A DNA stretch of 64,000 nt, taken from assembly GCA_026419775.2 (NCBI GenBank), contig JAOPGA020001266.1, positions 1-64,000 on the forward strand, in the 5' to 3' direction. Of this stretch, positions 1-10,186 are shown one piece after another; the first letter of the stretch is position 1, and each line of letters starts with the position of its first letter. The notes under the pieces are model-generated. The model was not told the DNA's origin and made no database searches. It worked only from the letters and a program-made list of their open reading frames with translations. Position numbers and translations under genes: made by a program. Source of the DNA: Acrasis kona (Eukaryota; Heterolobosea; Eutetramitea; Acrasida; Acrasidae).

Positions 1-856
1 CTATCATACACTTTATCTTGTCCATTTTTTTCTGTGTTAGTAGGATCGATCCTTCTACAAAGTCGAAGATCACGCCCAGGTGTTCTATTTTCTGAACAGG
101 TTCCAACACGCTCTTGTCCTTTGAGATGATAAATCCCAACTCCTGTAAAAGTTGGATTGTCCTTCTGGTGTATCTTCTTGACGTCTCCTGGTCCGGGGCA
201 AGGATGAGTAGGTCGTCGAGATAAAAGAATATTAGAATTCCTTCTGATCTGAGAATCCGTACTGCAGCCCCAACCACTTTGGAGAACTCTCTTGGGGCGA
301 TGTTCAATCCGAACGGTAGCGTCGAGTACATGTATTCCTCTCCTTCGAATCTGAACCCCAATAGGTGCCAAGCTCTCCTGTCTATGGATAAGTGGTTGTA
401 TCCCGACACCAGGTCCAGGGATGTTGCCCACATACCCTTCCTCATCGCTTGAGCAATCACTGCAATACTTTCCATCTTGAATTTCACTGCTTCGAAGTTT
501 TCGTTGATGGTGCGCAGGTTTATGATGGGTCTCCACGGGACAGGAGGTTTCTTGGGGACCAAGTGAATAGGCGAGAAGATGATTTTTGTTCCCTTCTTCA
601 ATTTCACATCTATTGCTTTGATCACCTGTTCCGTGTTGACCAGGTTCAACAAATGGTCCCTGTACCAATTGGCTTGATCGTCTGTGAAGTCCATGTTCCG
701 ACCCTTGTTCTTCACAACCAAGTTGTTTGTAGGAAGGCGAATTCCATAACGAATTGTGTTGAGAATCGATTTCGCCACCGGGTATTTCGCCCAAGCTCTC
801 CAATTCTTCGACACTCGACCTCCTCGAAACTCTGACTTCGGGATCAAAACTGGCAT
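1..856 (-). CDS. Reverse transcriptase of DIRS-like element (partial, runs off window)
   Basis: The reading frame is open from 856 to base 1. Readable RT landmarks in order are: a fingers motif ending in LVPKK with PWRPIINLR just after it; the palm segment WATSLDLVSGYNHLSI holding the first catalytic aspartate; LPFGLNIAPREF; the catalytic box FFYLDDLLILAP at roughly 200-240; and the thumb segment LGFIISKDKSVLEP followed by HLGVIFDF. YLDD instead of YADD or YMDD, and the sequence around it, match copy B, which carries a tyrosine recombinase. The protein would copy element RNA into DNA. All catalytic residues are present, so this copy could be functional if its missing 3' part is intact. Confidence 0.85.
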   Translation of the reverse strand, partial: MPVLIPKSEFRGGRVSKNWRAWAKYPVAKSILNTIRYGIRLPTNNLVVKNKGRNMDFTDDQANWYRDHLLNLVNTEQVIKAIDVKLKKGTKIIFSPIHLVPKKPPVPWRPIINLRTINENFEAVKFKMESIAVIAQAMRKGMWATSLDLVSGYNHLSIDRRAWHLLGFRFEGEEYMYSTLPFGLNIAPREFSKVVGAAVRILRSEGILIFFYLDDLLILAPDQETSRRYTRRTIQLLQELGFIISKDKSVLEPVQKIEHLGVIFDFVEGSILLTQKKMDKIKCMI

Positions 857-863
857 GGAGCAG

Positions 864-1940
864 TCATTGAGTGTCCTCCGTGGAAGAATTGTTACTTCCT
901 TCTCGACCTCTTCCGTCTCGAAAGGAATTCTTCTTCTTGTTCCATTTGGGATTTTCATCCTTCTTGTTGTTCTGTTGTTGTTGTTGTTGTTGTTGTTTCT
1001 GTTGTTGTTTCTGTTGTTTTTGTTGTTGTTGTTGTTGCTTTTGTTGCTTGAAATCAGGGTTGTAATCTAACTTATGCTTCTTCGCTCCCCTGTCGAAATC
1101 CGCTTCGCGAAGTCTTTTGAGGGTGAAGTTCATGTCGGCCTTCTTAAGAATAGACTTCGCAGCCTTATCAGACGCCTCCATGGTTTCCTGTTCTATAGTT
1201 TTATGCGATGATAGCGCACCAACTTCTTCCGCCACAGAAACGTCCTTAAATGCAGCCGTGTGCACAAACTGTAAGGATTTAACCAAGCAATCGTGAGCAG
1301 CCACCATGGCCCGGTAATCGGAGTGATTGAAGAACGAACCATTCGTGGCTTCGATGGAGCTCTCGTACCTCTCCAAACCAAGTTCCAACATGAGACCTGA
1401 GCTGATAAGTTTGTCCCAAACATTAATGAGGACTTTTTTAGCTGGCCCTGCCTCCATATTGTGGACCTGCTTAACAAGTTTCGTCCTATCCCATTTAAAC
1501 GACTTAGAATGTGTGGTGGTGGGTGAAGGACGAGTAAACTCCTCCAAGTCCGAATCCGCAGATAGTATATTTTGAAGGCGATCCTTCCTTTCTACATCCA
1601 AAAATGACCTGGCCGCTTTAAGAATCTCAGCAGGAGATTTCTGTTTGGGAGTTTTGGAGACTCCTTGCTCTACCACCATAGGAACATCAGCCGTACCTCC
1701 TTTGTTGTTCATGTTCTCAATGGTTTTAAATAATTGCTGCAGAAGATCTGCAGGCATGGATACCATTTGAGGCGCGACTTGTGGCGGGACAAGTGTTGTG
1801 ACCTGCGGGATAGCCGGTGTTGGATCGGCCGGAAGTTCCTCGTCAAATATTGGATCCTCCGGGGCTTCATCCTCATTGTTGTCAACTCCGCTGTCCTGTT
1901 GTAAAGGAGTTTGAGGACCAAATTTCTGTGGTCTTGACAT
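864..1940 (-). CDS. Gag-like structural protein of DIRS-like element, 358 aa
   Basis: This is the first ORF of copy A, starting at ATG 1940-1938. The N-terminal third is acidic and proline-rich. The middle (about residues 110-270) is predominantly helical, as in retroelement capsid-like proteins. Residues about 300-325 are a nearly pure glutamine tract broken by lysines, followed by a basic, asparagine-rich tail suited to nucleic-acid binding. No CCHC knuckle is visible. The stop lies 7 bases before the first ATG of the RT, which is in a different frame; the RT frame stays open across the gag stop, so RT could be made by frameshift or re-initiation. Copy B has a related, shorter gag (3531-4088). 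Identification rests on position and composition rather than on a recognised domain. Confidence 0.6.
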   Translation of the reverse strand: MSRPQKFGPQTPLQQDSGVDNNEDEAPEDPIFDEELPADPTPAIPQVTTLVPPQVAPQMVSMPADLLQQLFKTIENMNNKGGTADVPMVVEQGVSKTPKQKSPAEILKAARSFLDVERKDRLQNILSADSDLEEFTRPSPTTTHSKSFKWDRTKLVKQVHNMEAGPAKKVLINVWDKLISSGLMLELGLERYESSIEATNGSFFNHSDYRAMVAAHDCLVKSLQFVHTAAFKDVSVAEEVGALSSHKTIEQETMEASDKAAKSILKKADMNFTLKRLREADFDRGAKKHKLDYNPDFKQQKQQQQQQKQQKQQQKQQQQQQQQNNKKDENPKWNKKKNSFRDGRGREGSNNSSTEDTQ

Positions 1941-2839
1941 ACTCCCCCAAATAATCGGCAGAATGCAGAGTTTCTTGCAAACGTCATCTAACGCATCGTA
2001 CTCTTCTGGAAAATTTAAATTAAGAGATCTTAACTTTGCAAATCAATACAGGTACTGCATTTTGGTATTCCCTTTCCCTAAGGACAAAATTGTAAANTGG
2101 TTATAAATAATCTTGTAATGTCATTTGACTACCCGTTTTGAATCTGCGGCCATGTAAATGTATAAGTGAGGATCTGAAGCCACTCGACAAAAAATAACAC
2201 ATATGTGGCATCCGTGCTTTGATATAAGACAACTTATTTTCCTTTTGTCACCGCTTCAAATCTACTTTTTAATACAATCTCCGCAGATCTCCCTTCAAAA
2301 TAAAATTTGAAGAAAATATATTTGGGAGGAAGCCATTTTGCTGAGAAAACAATGGCCGTGTATTGTTTTGTCTCCAGCCAAACCAACTCTCTGTTACCAA
2401 TACTATTGAGGCAATGAACGTTGTTCTTCACCGGTAAGTTCTGTACAGCGACAGAGAGCTCTTCTTGAGATGGCAGGACTTGAGACATAGTAATATGTGT
2501 GAATGTGTTTTTTCGAACAAGAAACAAATACGTTCACACAACTCAATAAATACCCTCCACATTTTGGCGGCAGACCAATATCCACTGTCAATCTATATAA
2601 GGATTAAATTACATTACAATCCTTTCTATATCGATTATGTAACTATGATTAGTCCTTCGGAAATCAATTAATGCCTTCACGCAGTGGGAATAGACAAGGG
2701 CAAAGTTAATTGCTCCTAAGTGTACCCCGATGGCTTCAAAAAAGGACTAGTAATGTGTGTGCATTACTGCAATAATATTGCTTACGTTTGTGGTGTTGTG
2801 TTGTTGGTCTAGTTCTATGTGGGTCCGGGGTGAATTGCG
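1941..2839. other. Spacer between the two head-to-head retroelements
   Basis: No recognisable gene. A minus-strand ORF from ATG 2488 to 2234 would give 84 residues resembling nothing I know; it may be non-coding. The stretch probably contains the 5' terminal or untranslated region of copy A. It includes the only ambiguous base, at 2097. Confidence 0.4.
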
Positions 2840-3430
2840 AGTCTGGGGTGGGATTGTTCGTCCAGAAATATATTGTAAATAACAAATTGAATCGACAAAT
2901 TTGGTTTATTGAATTCCATAAGCAACTAGGCCAGAGGGAAGGCCAAATTGTTGTCAGAAGGTTAACACTACACGGAGAAATACAGTACATCAACCACTTC
3001 TCAAAAAATGGAATTTTGTAACACCAACAAAAGAGAGCAAGCACGTGATTAGAGCTTTACAGCTGATAAAGGATGGATGTGGAATTTACCCCGACATTCT
3101 ACAGGCCGATAATGGTGGAGAGTTTATAAGTGAGTCTCTCATCAAATTTTATGATAATAAAATTAAACTTGTTTATGGAGCACTTTATCACCCACAAAGC
3201 CAAGGTAGCGTTGAAGCTATCAACTAGACAATTTAGAATGGTATTGACAACCTTCGTTTGAACCCTGCAACCTGACATTTGGCTTTTCACATTCAAGCGG
3301 CTCAGTCTAATGCATCTTATAATGAAAGAATGCATCCAACAAAGGTTACTCCCAACAAAGCCTGTGTATTCAATAATCCAAAGAAGCGAGAAGATACCAC
3401 ATAAGAGTTGGAAAAAGCCTACAAAATGCA
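2840..3430 (+). pseudogene. DDE/D integrase core remnant (retroelement or Ginger-like)
   Basis: Fragments in shifting frames spell a retroviral-type integrase catalytic core. A segment like INHFSKNG (about 2990-3015) corresponds to the usual VDHFSK motif. LQADNGGEF (about 3098-3125) carries the second catalytic aspartate. YHPQSQGSVEAIN (about 3186-3226) lies where the catalytic glutamate is expected, followed by a stop. The segment ASYNERMHPTKVTPNK (about 3310-3360) matches the region after the core. DIRS elements lack this enzyme, so this is a second, older element next to or invaded by copy B. Several frameshifts and stops make it non-functional. Confidence 0.7.
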
Positions 3431-3530
3431 CCGCTACATGTATTTACAGTTTTTCGAAGGTCACGCAAGAGTTCCCATTTTTCAAGCCGATTCTTAAAAA
3501 AGGTCTGTTATTGAGGATGCCCCGACACAC

Positions 3531-4088
3531 TTGAAGGAAATTCTTCGTCTATCTACCGAGGATACTTGTATAATAGGTAGAATTGCTGAGCACGCGTTAC
3601 ATGGTTGCGACATGATACCACAGAAAGATGGAGAGTCACCGTTTAACAACATTCTGTATGCGGCTCTTGTTCTTATAAGAGAAGCGGCTGAGAACAAGGT
3701 AGGATTCAATAGCAAGTTGGGAGGGCACCTTACACATGCCAAGAAGGTAGCCGAACACGTGAAGGACACTGAAGACATTCTTGGCCGCTTTAATAGGAAG
3801 AGCGAAAATGTCCACAAGAAGACGAGTCAACGAAATACCAATGCGCTCTTAGCATTCTTCGCCTCCAACAGTCAAGGATCCACTTCCCACCACCAAAGCC
3901 CTTTCCCGCACCAAACCCTACCGCACAAAAACATCCAAAAAAGGGAAAAGGAAAAGGAAATGGAGGTGGCAAAGGGGACGACAAAAGAAACAACAAAAGG
4001 AAATGGAGGTGGCAAAGGGAACGGGATTGGAGGAGGAGGAAATCCGAAGCGAAAGCCCAAGTCCGAGAGGATGACTACTCATACCTAA
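3531..4088 (+). pseudogene. Gag-like protein remnant of DIRS copy B
   Basis: This is the region before the RT in copy B. It opens with a helical stretch and ends in a strongly basic tail rich in Lys, Gly and Glu (from about residue 130), a nucleic-acid-binding type of end that takes the place of the poly-glutamine tail of copy A. The frame begins with TTG and is open further upstream without a convincing ATG, so the 5' end is broken or missing. Similarity to the copy A gag is weak and mostly one of position and helical character. Confidence 0.5.
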
Positions 4089-4138
4089 CAACACCATCAC
4101 CACAACCAACAACCGTCACGAATCTGTCCATACCAACA

Positions 4139-5841
4139 TTGACCACATCAACAATCCCACCACTGCTCCCAAAATCAGAGTTTTACGGTGGAAGGATTTC
4201 GAAGTTTTGGAAAATCTGGAAGGCACTGGGTGTATCCAAGAAAATTTACAAAACAGTCAAGCGTGGACTCATGTTAAAAACAAAGAACTTGATATACAAA
4301 AACAAGGGTATCAATGCTCCATTAACAGAGGACCAGCTACGTTAGCTACAAGAGCATATGGACAGTCTATTGGAAGTTGGCCATCCGATTAGCCAAGGAG
4401 GAAGAGTTAGATGTCATACTAGTCTCCCCGATTCACCTGGTTCCAAAAAAGGACATTTGGAAACTTATCATCAACCTTCGCACGATCAACGAGAATTTCG
4501 AGACAATCAAATTCAAGATGGAAAGTGCGGCGGTGATTGCAGGCCATTCGGAAAGGCATGTGGGCCACCTCATTAAATCTGATTTCGGGGTACAATCACA
4601 TCAAGATTCACAACAAGTCCCACACATTCTAGGATTCCGATTTTTGAATCAAACATTTGTTTACAGGACACTACCGTTCGGTCTCAACATCGCCCTAAGG
4701 GAGTTTACGAAAGTTGTATCAGCAGTGATTCAAATATTGAGAGCAGAAGGAATTCTTGTATTCTTCTACCTGGACGACATCCTGATCCTTGCACCCATAC
4801 AAGAGCTCTCAAAATTCAATGGACAGCAAGAACGGTCGAATTGTTCCAATCCCTAGGGTTCATCATCTCAGAGGAGAAGAGTGTTCTCAAACCAACACAA
4901 AGGATGGAGCACTTGGGAGTATTCGATTTGGAGAACGGTTTGATTCAAATGTCGGAGCGAAAGGTCGAAAAGATTATTGCCACAGCCAAGAGCATTCTGC
5001 CGAGGACTAATTTGGAAAACCGCACATTGGCAATATTCATTGGAACAGTGAATTTTTCAACAATCGCGATTACTTGGCTCCTTATTTGTTCCAAATGGGA
5101 GAAGAACTACAACTGTCAGTCAAAGTAAAAGGATGGACAGAGTACCTCAAGTTGTCAGTGGATTCCAAGAAGGACATCATGCACATTTGCGAGATAATTC
5201 AATCCCACAACAGAATGCCGTTCAAGATGGACCATCCGTACCTAATCATGGCGACAGACAGCTCGAAACTGGCTTATGGAGGAGTGTGCAACTTAATAGC
5301 GATGACGGGAAGATGGCCATCGGAGGAGCAAGTACAATCCATCAATCTACTGGAGCTGAGAGCGGTAGAGAAGATGATTCAAGAGTGCGTTCCAAGGTCA
5401 CAAACTCTACAACAACTCCACATCTTCACGGACAACAACACTTGCAAGAGCTACCTGATCAAAGGGTACGGGAAGATTCCGTTATGGGAGACAGCCCAAA
5501 GAATCTACAAGATGTGCCAAGAGAGAAACATTTTGATCAGGAAAGTATCTTATGTACCAAAGCTCAAGAACGTTGGAATCAGACAATCTGTCGAGAATGT
5601 CAGAAGAGGAGTTCGAAAGAATTTGACAAGAGTGTCAAAGACAGCAATGGAGAGCATCCAACCAAGGGTTCCAAACCGTAAACTCTACATTCGGTCCGTT
5701 CCTTGTAGAGCGTTTCGCATCAGTCTCATATCGTCACGAGGAGATTCCAAGATTCTATTCAAGAGGAGATGTCATGAATTCGAATTGAGAACACCCATTA
5801 ACAGAAGCAGAGTGGTGCCAGACGCATTCTTAGACGAGTAG
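4139..5841 (+). pseudogene. Reverse transcriptase - RNase H remnant of DIRS copy B
   Basis: The RT reads in at least three frames: 4139-4345, 4377-4856 and 4841-5128. Landmarks are LLPKSEFYGGRISK (start, matching copy A), PIHLVPKK, LIINLRTINENFE, LPFGLNIALREF and the catalytic FFYLDDILILAP at about 4768-4803. The RNase H part (5074-5841) shows ATDSSKLAYGGV, SINLLELRAVEKM and FTDNNTCKSYLIKGYG, which supply the acidic metal-binding residues in the DIRS arrangement. The palm aspartate region (about 4590) is scrambled, and frameshifts near 4345, 4850 and 5590 rule out a complete polyprotein. It is a fossil, valuable mainly for classifying copy A. Confidence 0.8.
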
Positions 5842-5865
5842 GTCTCCCTATCGGGCCAACCGCAA

Positions 5866-6246
5866 ATGGAAAATTACTGCGTGCTGCCTCTTCCACTCAT
5901 CATGCGAACTATTCCACACATAGCAAAGACCAAAAGCGTAGGAACAGTGGTAGTGCCAAAATGGGTATCGGCTCCATGGTGGCCGATACTGATGTGCATT
6001 GGTGTAAAGTGGCTAGACGTAAGCCAATTCATAGAGCAATCAGAGGGTTCGGAAACTCTCAGCAATCCAGAGTGGGGCAAATGGCGTCATTATAAGAACA
6101 ACCATCCCACTCCAGCGAACGACTATCGCATACCAATAGCTGCGAGATTATGCAACAAATTTTGGAAAAAGAATCGCAAAAAGCTTCATCGCGATCCTTT
6201 CCCACTTGTAGCGTTAAAGGTATACGCCAAGAATAAACCAAAGTAA
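5866..6246 (+). pseudogene. Post-RNase H conserved segment of DIRS copy B
   Basis: A 126-codon open stretch contains VVVPKWVSAPWWPIL, which resembles the proline/tryptophan-rich block found between RNase H and the recombinase in DIRS elements. The C-terminal part is basic. It is separated from the RNase H frame by a stop and a frame change and from the recombinase by a stop at 6244-6246. A link to the methyltransferase-like domain of some DIRS elements is not supported by any visible motif. Confidence 0.55.
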
Positions 6247-6775
6247 TGAGAGAATTTGTTCACAATCGTAATATTGCATTGATATCCAATTGCTTCAGAG
6301 GTATGATGCGTGACGGCGAGATTGTTAAAACTGTGAGCGATTCGATTTCGTTTGAAACGGGGACGATTTAAGATACATCAACTGGAATCTGGGTGTCACT
6401 AAGACGGACTTGGAGGATGTTGACTCTGAGGGAAGCCCAGACTCGATAATATGCCCATACAAGAGTATCTCGAGTATTATCGTTTGAAATTCGGTGAACT
6501 GGGTAGTAATGATCGCATTTTCGTGAAGGAAGATGGCTCCCTATGTTCACGAAAGACGTGACCGAAATTATCAAGGAGATGATTTGGAACGCTGTTTTAA
6601 CCATACAATGTAGTGCCCACTCATTTGAGATTGGGTGGCGCTACAGCAGCTGTTAAAGCGTGTGTACCGATTGGCGTTATCATGGCTGTTGGTAGATAGA
6701 AGTCCAAGTGTACTTCGCTACATCAGAGCAATCTGTGCCGCTGCTAAGAGGTTATCAAAAACTTTGGAGTTGTAA
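6247..6775 (+). pseudogene. Tyrosine recombinase remnant of DIRS copy B
   Basis: Fragments read as a tyrosine recombinase. QEYLEYYRLKFGELGSNDRIF (about 6453-6520) precedes the catalytic core. LRLGGATAAVKACVPIGVIM then GR and KS (about 6618-6705) correspond to the HxxR box and the second arginine, with the Trp of the usual GRWKS replaced by TAG. A one-base shift leads to LRYIRAICAAAKRLSKTLEL (about 6713-6772), holding the catalytic tyrosine, ending at TAA 6773-6775. Box spacing matches DIRS recombinases. The nonsense codon and frameshift make the enzyme dead, but the family call is firm. Confidence 0.75.
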
Positions 6776-7338
6776 TAAATTTGTTGGTTTTTGATCCTTC
6801 TCATTTGATTCTGAAGCGACATTTTTGTTCTACTTAATGGTACAGTAGCATGATGCGTTTTCACCGGAACTCCTCAATTCCATGACTGGTGTCAACATAA
6901 CTCCACGACTGGTGCGTTGCTTTACAGCTATTTGATTGGATTTAAGTAATCCCAGAGTTATTACATACCATAACTGGAACTATGATGTAACTGGTTTTTG
7001 ATACATGTATAACAGGTAATTCCAGAATTAAATACAATGATAAAGTGTTCACACGAGTAAATCATCTCCAATTACAATGAATCTCCAATGACAACTCTTC
7101 ACTTGTTACAATGTATATTTGGTTACAACACTGGTAGTTTCTATTTGTTTTACAGCTGACTGAGAATTAACTATGTCGACGTGTTATGTCTCTACAATTC
7201 TTGGGTCAAATTTCTAGGGCAGTGCTATCAATTATGGTTGATGTTAGCATTCTCGGTAAGTGCATTTTGTAAAATTGCAAATTAAATTAATAGATGAAGT
7301 TACCCAATTTTATTGCAGTTGATCATGCCAAAAGAGTT
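6776..7338. other. Spacer after DIRS copy B
   Basis: No gene seen. The sequence is AT-rich with short repeated words such as CAACTGG/CCATAACTGG and may include the 3' terminal region of copy B. No clear inverted terminal repeat could be matched by eye. Confidence 0.4.
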
Positions 7339-8481
7339 TTATTGTACTATTTTCTTCAAAAATGCTTCAGATAGATCAATAACAAGACACTTCAGCTCTT
7401 CACTAAGTTTCTCTCTTTCTTTACAAAATAATTTTAAATCAACCAAAGAGTTTAGAGTTTTGACATTAGCTGCATTTATCAACATATTATCTTCAATGGT
7501 AGTTGCATTGATCAAGGTAACCGCTAGCATAAAAAGATCTAATTCCACAAAGCTTTTTTCCCCAATAAATTGCTTAGGTACATAACATGGATTTATGCTG
7601 GTAAAGTTGTCTCCAACTTTAATACATGAACTGTAGCAACCTAGGTTCCATCTCCCACTCATATCAATGAAAATATTTTGAAGATTGACATCAGAGTGGA
7701 TGAAGCCTTTATTATGTACCATTTTAAGTGCCTCTTTTATTCTATTACCACCTGTGACAATTGTTTGGATATCAATGCATCCTCTTTGATCATTTAAATT
7801 TTGAGGATACCGAGGCATAATTAAGCAGTCTTGATTTGATGAGCCTTCTTGAATAATTGAACGCGTTGGAACCAAACCTTCAATATTCTTTAAGAAGCTA
7901 GGTACCTCCAGCTCAAAGGATCTTTTTATAACAAACTTTCCAATAACTGGACATCCGTTAGTTTGATCAACGCCACTTACAATGTCAAATTGTGGTAGTT
8001 TCTTAGCGCTCTGGTATAAAGGGCCATCCAAAATGAAATTATAATTTTTGGTAATTAGCTTTCTTGTTTCGGTTCCTGGTTGGTCCAAAACACTTTGGTA
8101 AAGCTTTAATGCTGTTTCAGGACTATTAACAAATTCAAGCAATTTCCACCTTTTTTTGATTATTTTGTCAATCACATTTTGATTTGGAAGGAAATCCGAT
8201 TCTCTAAGCATTCTCTCAAATAATCCCTGTATTACCTTCTCCACCTACAATAAATAATCTTATTATTAATTAACACAAACCTTTGGCAATAAATAAATTT
8301 CTTTAAATCCATTTGAACTGCAATACAGTAAGTTTGTTATTGTCAAAGGCATGAAGCAATTGTCCATTCTTTTGATAGCGGATGCATTAGGAAAATATTC
8401 GCTCAATCTTGATTGGGTCTCTTCTTCACTAAATATATAATCCTCACGTATGCCTTTATAAATGATAGTTAATTCTATCAT
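7339..8481 (-). CDS. Crinkler-type effector-like protein with degenerate kinase domain (pseudokinase)
   Basis: Two exons, 8481-8281 and 8244-7339, are joined over a 36-nt GT-AG intron in phase 0, giving 368 aa. Exon 1 (67 residues) is a small header of ubiquitin-like size; exon 2 is a kinase-like fold. Residues HSDVNLQNIFID hold the HxDxxxxN catalytic loop, but where the paralogue at 16532-17736 has LTDFGSCIK this one reads LGCYSSCIK, so the metal-binding Asp of DFG is lost. The shared exon layout and the common GRW and SCIK motifs show they are paralogues. Such header-plus-kinase proteins belong to the Crinkler-RHS-type effectors of many eukaryotes; that name is inference. Catalysis is unlikely; a regulatory or binding role is possible. 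Confidence 0.65.
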
Positions 8482-8574
8482 CGTTGCTCCACCAACTTAG
8501 TTTCTTAACAAATTCTAATTAAGTCCTCTAAACAGAAAAATTTTTGGTTGCAATTAGACTTGTTGTAATTAATC

Positions 8575-8712
8575 ACTTAATCTGATTATTTGGATTAATC
8601 GGATTACTCAGATTAATCTCTGGATTATGATTATTTGGATTAATCTCTGGATTATAATTATTTAGATTAATCTAGATTATAATTCTTTGGATTATTCAGA
8701 TTATTAATTAAC
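8575..8712. repeat. Tandem GGATTAATC/GGATTAT-type repeats
   Basis: About ten imperfect copies of a 9-14 base unit around GATTAATC or GGATTAT, with spacing variants such as TTATTTGGATTAATC, lie between two convergent-side gene ends. It is simple AT-rich tandem repetition; no function is evident. Confidence 0.7.
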
Positions 8713-8716
8713 AAGT

Positions 8717-9985
8717 TTATTTGTTTTTCCAATTTTTGGCAACAAGTTCTTTCAATCGCTCTCTTCTTTCAAACAACTCTAATTGCTCTGGTGTCATGTT
8801 ATCAATATCTTCAAAAACATCTTGCAGAGATCGAGGATTTAAAAGTGATGACTTTGGTATTGACAAAGGTTCTAATGAAGATGGCTTCGATGCACAATCA
8901 AGTGTAGGCAATGATACAGGAGCAGCAGAATTAGCAGCTTCTGATAGAAGATCAAAGGGTGTGCTTTTCTTGACAGGTTCTTTGATTCTACCAGATAGAG
9001 CTTTTAACATCACTTCTCTTTGAGCATTTGGTGATAAAGGTTTAGTTGTTTGCTCAAGTTGCAAATGATGACCAGAGCCTGGGAACAAAGTTAATTGTTC
9101 TGTTTTTTTATTGTCCTCTGCTCTGCCAACAATCTCATATGTTTTGTCATCAGGTACATCAAAGCTCTCTTGGCTATAATTAGCCTGTTGTTGTTCATCC
9201 TAGATGTGTTGAAGCTGTTCAACTCTCTGGCACTCCTTTTCCTGTTCTTGTTTTCTATACTTGCTTGTAGCTTTGTATAGAATAGATGATATGTTATCCA
9301 TAGTGTCTATATATTCATCAACGTCATTAGAGCTATTTTTTGGTGATGCACTAAAATTATCATCATATTCAAAGAAGTCGGCTCCACCAATTATATTGTC
9401 ATCATCCTCATAATCATCCTCATCATCAGATGAGAGAATGACACTTGAAGCACAGTGCTTTGCATGCACTTTCGGACTTGAAAATGGTGATGGACTTGGT
9501 ATTGATACACTATTTGAAGAAGAAGATGCTTTTGTTGGGGTGACAAATGGTTGTCTTTCAACAATAGGTGTTGTACCCTTTTTCTTGAGTTTGGCCAATT
9601 CTTTTCTTTCTTGAAGAGCCTTTGACAACTCTGACTCAGTATCCGATAAACTAAAAAGTGCTTAGGATTGAGTCATATCAACAAGAGGTGTTGCAGTTTT
9701 CTTTTTATTTTTTTTGTGGGCCCTCCTTGATCTCTCATCCTCTCCACTTGATGAGCTGTCATCACTTGAGCGAGTGTTCTTCTTCATTCGCTTCTTCTTT
9801 GGTGGGATAGTAGCCTCTTCTCTATCCTCGTCATCACTTTTGGCGAAGAAGTCTGATCCATTTTCATACATGTTATCAAATAATTTCTTCAAGTTACCAA
9901 TGTTGTTTGTAATGTACCTTGCATCCATGTTTTTGACAAGATCAGTATTGTCAAAATCCTCAGACCCACGATGCGTTAATTGCAT
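8717..9985 (-). CDS. Unrecognised acidic, Ser/Lys-rich nuclear-type protein with two in-frame stops
   Basis: One minus-strand frame runs from ATG 9985 to 8717, interrupted by TAA at 9664-9662 and TAG at 9202-9200. Sequence character is continuous across both stops: an N-terminal helical segment, a PPKKKRMKKN nuclear-localisation-like patch, serine/acidic tracts, another acidic cluster, and a C-terminal helix rich in Glu/Arg/Leu. The TAG can be removed by a 60-nt in-frame intron (GTGCCA to TTATAG with a CTAAT branch-like site). The TAA could be removed only by a weak 48- or 54-nt intron. It is either an intron-containing gene or a decaying one. I do not recognise the family. Confidence 0.5.
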
Positions 9986-10186
9986 CTTTTGTTAGGGATA
10001 TATATTTAATTGACAGACATATGCAACACGATGGCTAACCGCCATAATTTCAGTTGAAATGTATTTGCATGATCCGATGTCCGGAGACTTCAAAGGTTTA
10101 TGCAAACACCGGAATATGCTCGCACGCTATAATGATAAAACTTCACTTCCATACTCGACACGAATAGTTATGATTATTGTAGTTTT

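Larger units (their letters stand above)
1..1940 (-). mobile_element. DIRS-like retrotransposon, copy A (cut by the left edge)
   Basis: Read on the minus strand this is the 5' part of a retroelement: a gag-like gene (1940-864) followed at once by a reverse transcriptase (856 to base 1). RNase H and tyrosine recombinase would lie beyond the left edge. The assignment to the DIRS group comes from close similarity of its RT to copy B (3500-6775), which keeps a recognisable tyrosine recombinase. Both ORFs are open, so this copy looks much younger than copy B. Terminal repeats were not identified; the 5' limit may extend past 1940. One unresolved base (N) sits at 2097. Confidence 0.75.
3500..6775 (+). 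mobile_element. DIRS-like retrotransposon, copy B (decayed)
   Basis: Gag, RT, RNase H, the downstream conserved domain and a tyrosine recombinase can all be read in order on the plus strand, but frames change repeatedly and stops interrupt them. The order gag - RT - RNase H - tyrosine recombinase defines DIRS-type elements, which integrate by recombination rather than by a DDE integrase. It points away from copy A, so the two elements are head to head about 1.6 kb apart. The limits given are those of detectable coding remnants, not of terminal repeats. Confidence 0.8.

Noticed and set aside
392-1065. Plus-strand frames including a Leu- or Cys-rich tract
   Set aside because: They are antisense to the copy A reverse transcriptase and to the poly-glutamine tract of gag.
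3872-4112. Minus-strand Pro/Phe-rich frames
   Set aside because: Antisense of the Lys/Gly/Glu-rich gag tail of DIRS copy B.
8575-8712. Possible CRISPR-like or regulatory array
   Set aside because: Repeats are short, imperfect and without unique spacers in a eukaryotic context; it is simple AT-rich tandem repetition.
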